From Kangiella spongicola (GTDB lineage Bacteria > Pseudomonadota > Gammaproteobacteria > Enterobacterales > Kangiellaceae): 64,000 nucleotides of DNA. The notes beneath the pieces are model-generated. The model ran no database searches. It had not been told where the DNA came from and worked only from the letters and a program-made list of their open reading frames with translations. This document shows, piece by piece, positions 57,808 to 64,000 of the stretch (the first letter of the stretch is position 1; every line of letters begins with the position of its first letter). The DNA lies in the NCBI RefSeq assembly GCF_003194565.2, contig NZ_QICH01000001.1:186001-250000 (forward strand), given 5' to 3'. The position numbers and the translations under genes are program-made.

Positions 57808-57852
57808 GCGCATGCGCGCGAACTCATGAGCGTCGCAGGGGGCACAGCCCCC
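57808..57852. repeat. GC-rich palindromes upstream of hsdR
   Basis: A 12-bp perfect palindrome (CGCGCATGCGCG) lies near 57808-57822 and a hairpin of six GC pairs (GGGGGC, ACA, GCCCCC) at 57838-57852. They fill most of the 114-bp gap between the small secreted gene and hsdR and stand out from the AT-rich surroundings. The second could act as a terminator-like or operator hairpin but lacks a T-tract. Confidence 0.55.
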
Positions 57853-57867
57853 GAATTACACGGATTG

Positions 57868-58215
57868 TTAGCTACCAACCTTACTCACCAGTAGCGTCAG
57901 TTGTTGAGCGCCAATTCCAATGGTAGCTTCCTTGCCGTAGGTAACAGTGAATGAAGGATTTATCGTGCTATCACCAACAGTAACCGCAGCAAACACGCCA
58001 GCTGTTTCGTCTTGATTTGGCTTAACTGTGAGGTTATAGCTAAAGCCATTATCAATCGTGATTGATGCCATTTTATCTGCTTCAACTACCATTGTTGGAG
58101 AAGCCAGCAGTTTGTCCTGGGAGTACACAGATGAAGATACTTGAAAAGTATCAGCCGCGAAGCATGAAGCCGATGCCAGTAAAGTAGTAACCAGTAAACT
58201 TGCCTTAATTTTCAT
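57868..58215 (-). CDS. Small secreted protein of unknown function
   Basis: This protein has 115 residues from the ATG at 58215, supported by AAGGA 7 nt upstream; an upstream extension to 58266 lacks support. A signal peptide (about 1-21, ending CFA) precedes a beta-rich domain of about 95 residues with no family I recognise. It is on the same strand as the defence operon, 114 bp upstream of hsdR. Its stop is part of a TAACAA sequence like those where integron cassettes end, but a full attC was not found here. Confidence 0.68.
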   Translation of the reverse strand: MKIKASLLVTTLLASASCFAADTFQVSSSVYSQDKLLASPTMVVEADKMASITIDNGFSYNLTVKPNQDETAGVFAAVTVGDSTINPSFTVTYGKEATIGIGAQQLTLLVSKVGS

Positions 58216-58771
58216 TTTAATTTCCTTATGTAATGTGATGGTGAGAAACAGGTAACATAAGAACACACGAATTACCTTGTAACATCCTAATTCTAAAGAA
58301 TATTTTTTACAAGTGCGTGTACTATTCGTTATTTACGGGATTAGCGGATCTCGGTATCCCTAGTCTAACTCTCAAGTGACCCCAATTAATCAATTAGTTA
58401 GGCTTAAATATCTAAAAAGCAAAGACGCTAGACCCTGAGTTTCGTCAGGCAGAATTGGTTCCTGACAAATTCTCTGCATTTCCTACACCTTGTAGATCAG
58501 ATGACAAAATATGGAGGTTTGTTTCGAACGCAAACTTCTTCGGAGTAAAAAAAGAGATTGCCACGCTACGCTCGCAATGACGAAATAAGGAAGATTGCTT
58601 CGGTCGCAGGCTTCCTCGCAATGACGCAGAGTATTATGGCCTTGTAGTGAGGCTTTCAAGGGATTTTCTGTCAACGGGTAACAATTAGTTGCAACTTTTT
58701 ATGGTTTTTTGATACAAAACTGCCTACAGATCTATTAAATTGAACACACTTTTTCGTGCACGAAGGCAATC
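58216..58771. other. Intergenic region with dispersed palindromic repeat
   Basis: A 556-bp gap between divergent genes. Besides the repeat at 58554-58626 and AT-rich sequence that must hold both promoters, I see nothing definite. Confidence 0.5.
58554..58626. repeat. Dispersed palindromic repeat of the 'ATTGCnnCGCTnCGCTCGCAATGACG' kind
   Basis: Two adjacent units each run from an ATTGC start to CGCAATGACG (58554-58582 and 58590-58626), and each folds on itself. When read as protein these give the RHCEE- and VIASVAWQS-like strings known from intergenic repeats in many bacteria, so the frame across it (58483-58674, minus) is not a gene. Confidence 0.7.
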
Positions 58772-59731
58772 ATGAGTATAAAAGAACAATTTATTCAGCT
58801 TGATGAGTTTCTACAATCACGCATTATTGGCCAAGAGAGCTTGGTGCATAGGATGATTATCGCTACTTTGGCGGATGGTCATTTACTGGTGGAAGGTGCG
58901 CCGGGTTTGGCGAAAACTCGTGCCATTAAGGAGCTTTCAACGGCGATGGAAGGCAGTTTCCACCGCGTTCAGTTTACTCCAGATTTGTTACCGGCGGATT
59001 TAACCGGTACTGAGATTTATCGTCCTCAAGACGGCAGTTTCCACTTTCAAAAAGGTCCTCTTTTCCATAACTTCATTCTTGCCGATGAAATTAACCGTGC
59101 GCCGGCCAAAGTTCAGTCGGCTTTGTTAGAGGCTATGGCGGAACGTCAAATTACCGTGGGCCGCGAGAGTTTTGAGCTACCGCCGTTCTTCTTAGTAATG
59201 GCGACGCAGAACCCTATCGAGCAGGAAGGGACTTATCCGCTGCCTGAGGCGCAGTTAGATCGCTTCTTGATGCACGTTGAGGTGAATTACCCGAATCATG
59301 ACGCTGAAGCTCAGATTTTAGCGGTAAATCGCCAAGAAGCGCTTTCTGGCGAGCCACCACAAGCCTTAAGCATTAGCCAAGAATCGCTATTCGCGGCGCG
59401 CAAAGAAGTCTTAACGGTTCACATGGCGCCGGAAGTCGAGCAGTATTTAATTCAGTTAATTATTGCCACTCGTGCTCCTGAGCAACATGCGCCTGAGCTT
59501 GCGAGCTATATTGAATATGGCGCTAGCCCGCGTGCCACTATTGCGCTTGACCGCTGTGCCCGCGCCCACGCTTGGCTCGACAACCGCGATTATGTGACGC
59601 CGAGCGATATTCAGGCGATCTTGCCGGAAATTCTGCGCCATCGTATTATTTTAAGTTACCAAGCTGAAGCCGAAGGCATCAGCACCAATGATGTCATCAC
59701 TAAGCTTATTGATTTAGTTCCAACACCGTAA
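58772..59731 (+). CDS. MoxR-family AAA+ ATPase, second copy
   Basis: This 319-residue AAA+ protein has Walker A GAPGLAKTRAIKEL, Walker B ILADEINRAPAKVQSALLEA and sensor ATQNPIEQEGTYPLPEAQLD. It heads a MoxR-DUF58-DUF4381-BatA-BatB cluster on the plus strand. In other bacteria the bat module is tied to stress tolerance, and MoxR is thought to remodel the VWA proteins. It differs from the first copy in its N-terminus and partners. Confidence 0.93.
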   Translation: MSIKEQFIQLDEFLQSRIIGQESLVHRMIIATLADGHLLVEGAPGLAKTRAIKELSTAMEGSFHRVQFTPDLLPADLTGTEIYRPQDGSFHFQKGPLFHNFILADEINRAPAKVQSALLEAMAERQITVGRESFELPPFFLVMATQNPIEQEGTYPLPEAQLDRFLMHVEVNYPNHDAEAQILAVNRQEALSGEPPQALSISQESLFAARKEVLTVHMAPEVEQYLIQLIIATRAPEQHAPELASYIEYGASPRATIALDRCARAHAWLDNRDYVTPSDIQAILPEILRHRIILSYQAEAEGISTNDVITKLIDLVPTP

Positions 59732-59740
59732 ACGATTAGT

Positions 59741-60739
59741 GTGTCGATGACTGAATATAGTGTTACTGCCCAACAAGCACGCGAGCACAGCATTGAGCTG
59801 AGCTTGGAGCAGCTGATTGCCTGTCAGTATTGGGCTAAAGAAAGTATTCCATTACCGCATAAGAAAACGCGTGCGCACCTCGTCGGCGGGCACCTGTCGC
59901 CTTTTAAAGGTCGCGGTATGGAGTTTTCCGAAGTTCGCCAGTATCAGGCTGGCGACGACATTCGCACCATCGACTGGCGTGTGACAGCGCGTACGGGCAA
60001 GGTACACACCAAAATTTTCCAAGAAGAACGCGAGCGTCCGGTCTATATCGTCACGGATTTACAGGACACCATGTTCTTCGGCTCTAAAAACCGTTTTAAA
60101 TCGACATTAGCCTGCTTACATTCGGCGCGGGCTTTTTGGGCGGCTTTTAATAGCGGTAATCGAGTTGCCGGATTATTCAGCACCGCCAATGATCATTTAG
60201 AGCTCAAGCCCTCGAATCGTCGCCAGAATGGTTTACGCTTGTTGCAACAAATGATGGAGTTGCATAATCAGCGTCTCGACGCTATTTATCAAGAACACTC
60301 CAGTTTTGAGGTCAACCAAAACGCCCTTCGCGATACTTTGTTGCGATTACGCCATTTGGTCAAAGGTGGAAGTCTGATTTATATCTTTAGTGATTTTATG
60401 AACCTAAATAGCGAGTGCCAACAGCATTTAACCTATTTAGCGCAACATAATGATATTTATGGCGTTATGATTGCCGATCCGCTCGAATCGACTATTCCTT
60501 TGCCTGGCCAATACACCTTAACCGACGGCTTAAGCCATATTCGTATTGATGCCGACAACCGCCGAGACATGCAGCGCCATAAAGAAAGCTTCGAGCAGCG
60601 CGTAGCGCAAGTTGCTAACTATTTTACGCAGGCGCAATCGGCTTTTAGACTCTGTAGCACCGAAGATTCGATTACCGATTTATCGCTCGATCCGGCTTTA
60701 AATAGCAAAGCGCCAAACAATAAAGCAGCGGGGCTATAA
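59741..60739 (+). CDS. DUF58 protein, second copy
   Basis: This 332-residue soluble VWA-like protein has the DUF58 signature EFSEVRQYQAGDDIRTIDWR and the VWA strand VYIVTDLQDTMFFG. It lacks the membrane helices of the copy at 42050, so it is probably cytoplasmic. GTG at 59741 and ATG at 59747 are both possible starts. Located 9 bp after moxR. Confidence 0.88.
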   Translation: MSMTEYSVTAQQAREHSIELSLEQLIACQYWAKESIPLPHKKTRAHLVGGHLSPFKGRGMEFSEVRQYQAGDDIRTIDWRVTARTGKVHTKIFQEERERPVYIVTDLQDTMFFGSKNRFKSTLACLHSARAFWAAFNSGNRVAGLFSTANDHLELKPSNRRQNGLRLLQQMMELHNQRLDAIYQEHSSFEVNQNALRDTLLRLRHLVKGGSLIYIFSDFMNLNSECQQHLTYLAQHNDIYGVMIADPLESTIPLPGQYTLTDGLSHIRIDADNRRDMQRHKESFEQRVAQVANYFTQAQSAFRLCSTEDSITDLSLDPALNSKAPNNKAAGL

Positions 60740-61357
60740 ATGATGCTCACGCAATTATCATTACTCGCCACCAGCGCGCAAGAAACTCAAACGGCGCAGT
60801 TATTAAAACAGCTACGAGACATACACCAACCCGAGCCCGTTAGTTGGTGGCCACTGGCGCCGGGCTGGTGGATTATTATTGGCTTAGTGGTGTTAATAGC
60901 GGCGTTATTTATCATCAAGGCCATTCTTAAGAAACGTCACTATCGTTACGTTCGCTTGGCGGTGAAAGAGCTTAAACAGTTAAAGCAGGCCAATGAAGAA
61001 ACTCGCTGGTTAGCGAGAAGTCATAATGTCATGCGTCGTTTAAGCTTGTGTTATGTACCAGAAGACAAAATCGGTAGTATGAACCAGCAGGAGTGGCAAG
61101 CGTTCTTGCAGGCGACCAGCAAACAGTCACTCAATAATCAGACACTCAGCGAGCAAACGATCAATGCGTTTGCCGACTTGCCTTACAAACCCGCGAATTA
61201 CAGCGAAACGCTCGACAAAGATGCCATATTGAATGAAGTGACTCAGTGGGCCGAAGGTTTGCCTGAGCATGCCAAACAATGGCTTAACCAGCATCAAACA
61301 CGATCTAACACCAAGGATACAGTCAAGAGCACGGTCAAGGAGAGCTCAGATGTTTGA
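60740..61357 (+). CDS. DUF4381 membrane protein
   Basis: This 205-residue protein has one membrane helix at about residues 36-57 (WWIIIGLVVLIAALFIIKAI) preceded by the PEPVSWWPLAPGW motif typical of DUF4381. The rest is a cytoplasmic helical region. It begins directly after the DUF58 stop and overlaps batA by 8 bp. Its place in MoxR/Bat operons is conserved, but its function is not known. Confidence 0.85.
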   Translation: MMLTQLSLLATSAQETQTAQLLKQLRDIHQPEPVSWWPLAPGWWIIIGLVVLIAALFIIKAILKKRHYRYVRLAVKELKQLKQANEETRWLARSHNVMRRLSLCYVPEDKIGSMNQQEWQAFLQATSKQSLNNQTLSEQTINAFADLPYKPANYSETLDKDAILNEVTQWAEGLPEHAKQWLNQHQTRSNTKDTVKSTVKESSDV

Positions 61358-62360
61358 GTTTCAGTGGCCTTGGTTGTTATTGCTGTTACCGCTCCCCTTG
61401 TTTATCTGGTGGCTTGAAGAACGCAAGCAACGTCGTCAAGCTCTGCGCGCGCCATTGTTTCTTTACTGGAAAATGCAGCGCGAGCAAGGCAAAAAAGTTA
61501 AAGGTAAATTTCCTTGGTATAACTTTTTACTGTGGACTCTTTTAGTCTTTGCCGTGGCGCGCCCTACTTGGGTTGGCGATCCCGTCGCGTTATCGAGTAG
61601 CGGTCGTGACTTAATGGTCAGCATCGATATCTCTGGCTCGATGGAGATGGAGGACATGGAGCTAAACAACCAAGCTGTCAATCGTTTGGTGGCTGTTAAA
61701 GCCATTATGAAAGAGTTTATTAAACGACGTGATGGCGACAGGTTAGGCTTGATACTCTTTGGTGAGCAGGCTTATCTACAAACGCCACTGACGTTTGATT
61801 TAAAAACAGTGCAAATCATGCTGGATGAAACCGAAATCGGTCTAGCGGGTTCCTCGAGAACCGCTATTGGCGACAGCATCGGCTTAGCGGTAAAACAGCT
61901 TAAAGATCGTAGCGCAAAAAATCGTGTGCTAATTTTGCTGACTGATGGGCAAAATAACACAGGCGTTCTCAATCCACTACAGGCTGCGGAACTTGCCGAG
62001 CACGCAGGCGTCACAATTTATACCATTGGTGTTGGTGCAGATAGAATGGTCGTTAGGAATAGCTTTTTTGGCGATCGTACGATAAACCCGTCAAAAGAAT
62101 TAGATGAAGCGACCTTAACGGCGGTAGCCGAGAAAACGGGCGGCCAATATTTTCGTGCGCGCAACACCGAAGAGTTGGAAAAAATTTACGCCAAACTGGA
62201 TGAATTAGAGCCAGTGGAAGATATGGATCAAAGTTATCGCCCAAGCAAAGCACTATTTTATATTCCGCTATTAATCGTATTGCTACTGAGCTTTGCGAAA
62301 GTTTTATATCAAATTTTGGTGTCACGTCTAGTCCAGCGGACGGAGGCTAATAATGCCTGA
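61350..62360 (+). CDS. batA: BatA-like VWA membrane protein
   Basis: This protein has 336 residues from the ATG at 61350, chosen for AAGGAG 7 nt upstream; a longer frame from 61269 is not supported. It has N-terminal helices (about 6-22 and 55-75), a VWA domain with MIDAS motif DISGSMEMED and ILLTDGQNNTG, and a C-terminal helix near 310. The VWA domain faces the periplasm. Its start lies 8 bp inside the DUF4381 gene, and it overlaps the next gene by 8 bp. Confidence 0.9.
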   Translation: MFEFQWPWLLLLLPLPLFIWWLEERKQRRQALRAPLFLYWKMQREQGKKVKGKFPWYNFLLWTLLVFAVARPTWVGDPVALSSSGRDLMVSIDISGSMEMEDMELNNQAVNRLVAVKAIMKEFIKRRDGDRLGLILFGEQAYLQTPLTFDLKTVQIMLDETEIGLAGSSRTAIGDSIGLAVKQLKDRSAKNRVLILLTDGQNNTGVLNPLQAAELAEHAGVTIYTIGVGADRMVVRNSFFGDRTINPSKELDEATLTAVAEKTGGQYFRARNTEELEKIYAKLDELEPVEDMDQSYRPSKALFYIPLLIVLLLSFAKVLYQILVSRLVQRTEANNA

Positions 62361-64000
62361 TCTAAGTCTTTTCCACTTTATACGCCCCTGGGCACTATTA
62401 TTAATTATTCCTGCACTACTTCTGTTTTGGTTCTATCGTAAGATCAGCCAACAGCGCCAAGGCTGGGCGGCGATTATCGATCCGCATCTACTCGAATGGA
62501 TAATGCCCCGCTCCGATGTTGGTAAAGCGCGTAAACATTTACCATTTCTTCTGTTAGTGTTTTGGATTATCGCTTGCCTAGCTTTAGCAGGCCCTACTTG
62601 GAAGAAAACCCCACAACCGGTTTTTTCGAGTAAAGCCACGCAAGTTATATTGCTCGATATGTCCTACTCGATGGATGCCGACGATATAAAACCGAGTCGC
62701 TTAGAGCGCGCGAAATATAAAATTAAAGATTACTTAAAGCTACACAACGAAGGGCTAACGGGATTAGTGGTTTATGCTGGCGATGGCTTTATTTTAAGCC
62801 CACTCACGAGCGACAAAGATACCATTGAAAACCTTTTAGGCGCCCTATCGACAAACATTATGCCGCTGCTTGGTAGCCGCCCTGAATTAGGTTTTGAAAA
62901 GGCTATCGACTTATTAGACAGCACTGGGTTAGCCCAAGGAAAAATCCTCTGGTTTACCGATGGTGCGGAAGAAGAAAACCTTGAGGCCATTACCGAGCAG
63001 TTAGAAGGTACGCCGTATCAAGTTACCGTGTTAGCGCTAGGAACCGAAGAAGGTGCCCCGATAAAACTCTCAAACGAGAAAGGCTTTCTCAAAGATCGAA
63101 ACGGCAATGTGGTCATCCCTCAGCTCGACTACTCCAAGCTAGAAGCCTTTGCGCGTGAAAATGATGCCTTGTTGACTCCAGTTACTGCCGGTAACAGCGA
63201 TGTGCAACTAATGGTTGAGGCGACCAGCACTAACACTGACTCCGAGCAACAAGAAAACAAGTTTGCTGACGACTGGTTTGATCTTGGTTATTGGTTAATT
63301 ATTTTATTGTTACCTTTAGCTTTATTGAGCTTTAAACACCGTGCTTTGCTTGGCTGTCTATGTCTATTCAGCTTCATGGGGTTGACCACACCAACTGCGC
63401 AAGCAAATCCTCTAGAGAAGCTCTTCCTTAACGATAACCAGCAAGCTAAAAAGCTACTTGATAAAGATAACCCAGAAGAAGCTTATAGTAAGTTTAAAGA
63501 CCCTCGTTGGAAAGCCCAAGCGGCATACCGCATGGGCAGTTATGATGCGGCTGAAAGATTATTAAAGCAGTTACCCGAAGATGTTCTACAGGCTGATGAT
63601 TGGTATAACAAAGGTAATGCCCTCGCCCTTCAAGGCGAGTACGAGCAAGCAATCGAAGCTTATGAGCAAGCATTAGCGCAAGATCCTGATCATCAAGACG
63701 CAGAGTATAATAAAGGCGTTGTCGAACAAGCGAAGCAACAACAAGAGCAGCAACAGGAACAGCAAAACCAGAATCAAGATGGTGACGCTGAGCAGAATGA
63801 TCAGCAGCAAGACTCCGAGCAACAACAGTCGGATCAAGAAAACGATCAAGAGTCAGATCAAGACAGCGAACAACAGCAACAAGATTCTGAGCAGCAACAA
63901 AGACAAGAGCAAGAACAGCAAAAGCCCGAGTTAACTGAAGAGCAGCTCAAAGAGCAGTTTAAAGAAGAAGAGAAAGATCAAGAGATGGAGCAGTGGTTGC
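62353..64000 (+). CDS. batB: BatB-like VWA/TPR membrane protein, truncated by the window end
   Basis: The frame opens at the ATG at 62353, with GGAGG 6 nt upstream, and is still open at the last base (549 codons seen). It has N-terminal helices, a VWA domain with MIDAS LLDMSYSMDADD and LWFTDGAEEEN, a membrane helix near residues 313-330, and a second hydrophobic leader-like stretch. A TPR pair (YNKGNALALQGEYEQAIEAY) and a long Gln/Glu/Asp/Asn-rich low-complexity tail follow. This is a BatB-BatC-type fusion, the normal form in gammaproteobacteria. The tail is coding, since no stop occurs in this frame. Confidence 0.88.
   Translation, partial: MPDLSLFHFIRPWALLLIIPALLLFWFYRKISQQRQGWAAIIDPHLLEWIMPRSDVGKARKHLPFLLLVFWIIACLALAGPTWKKTPQPVFSSKATQVILLDMSYSMDADDIKPSRLERAKYKIKDYLKLHNEGLTGLVVYAGDGFILSPLTSDKDTIENLLGALSTNIMPLLGSRPELGFEKAIDLLDSTGLAQGKILWFTDGAEEENLEAITEQLEGTPYQVTVLALGTEEGAPIKLSNEKGFLKDRNGNVVIPQLDYSKLEAFARENDALLTPVTAGNSDVQLMVEATSTNTDSEQQENKFADDWFDLGYWLIILLLPLALLSFKHRALLGCLCLFSFMGLTTPTAQANPLEKLFLNDNQQAKKLLDKDNPEEAYSKFKDPRWKAQAAYRMGSYDAAERLLKQLPEDVLQADDWYNKGNALALQGEYEQAIEAYEQALAQDPDHQDAEYNKGVVEQAKQQQEQQQEQQNQNQDGDAEQNDQQQDSEQQQSDQENDQESDQDSEQQQQDSEQQQRQEQEQQKPELTEEQLKEQFKEEEKDQEMEQWL

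Noticed and set aside
57838-57890. A possible second attC site after the small secreted gene
   Set aside because: The TAACAA at the stop resembles one core, but no matching GTTRRRY core with paired arms was found, so no full site is claimed.
58483-58674. 63-residue minus-strand frame
   Set aside because: It is a translation of the dispersed palindromic repeat, not a gene.
63721-63960. Short repeated CAA/GAG units that at first look like a tandem array
   Set aside because: They are codons of a Gln/Glu-rich linker inside the open BatB-like frame, not a CRISPR or a satellite repeat.

Overview
The window reads as chromosome of a Gram-negative gammaproteobacterium with moderate-to-low GC. It carries LpxH, ExbB/ExbD/TonB, SapABCDF, YcjXF, MiaE, FadIJ, several outer-membrane barrels, and the gammaproteobacterial tig-clpP-clpX-lon-hupB-ppiD neighbourhood. 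Kangiella or a relative would fit, but this is an impression, not a demonstrated assignment.

Layout. 1-357: end of a LysM protein. 454-5048 (minus): NatAB-type ABC exporter and YcjX/YcjF. 5139-10179 (minus): a six-gene TonB2-type energy-transduction operon (DUF3450, TtpC-like ExbB, ExbB, ExbD, TonB, TPR protein) with a recognisable promoter, followed upstream by a small TonB-receptor-like barrel. 12024-17367 (plus): sapABCDF peptide ABC importer. 17500-30006 (minus): ppiD, two tRNAs, hupB, lon, clpX, then two inserted convergent genes, then clpP and tig. 30121-30611: four tRNAs (Leu, His, Arg, Pro) with their own promoter. 30790-40005: housekeeping genes (folD, cysS, ppiB, lpxH, pepE, miaE) and a three-gene phospholipid-synthesis module divergent from an XRE regulator. 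40064-43908 and 58772-64000: two separate MoxR-DUF58 modules, one with a TgpA transglutaminase and one with Bat-type VWA/TPR membrane proteins. 43996-45785: two related barrel proteins and an overlooked 52-residue membrane peptide. 45989-49488: fadIJ.

The accessory region is 49715-58215, between fadI and the second MoxR module. It is a tightly packed minus-strand defence operon: hsdR, a DUF262/HNH-like/AlbA_2 triple-domain protein, a fused HsdM-HsdS with a single target-recognition half, and a Kiwa-like pair in which kwaA carries two frameshifts while kwaB is intact. An integron attC-like hairpin lies just past the end of the operon.

The most unusual item outside the defence island lies between clpX and clpP. 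A secreted protein joins a Shelph-type PPP phosphatase to a FAM20/PI4-kinase-like kinase domain. It is convergent with, and overlaps by 4 bp, an NTT-type nucleotide-translocase-like membrane protein that carries a C-terminal cadherin-like (CADG) domain. The domain calls come from motifs read by eye. The idea that the two proteins form one periplasmic phosphorylation system is inference.
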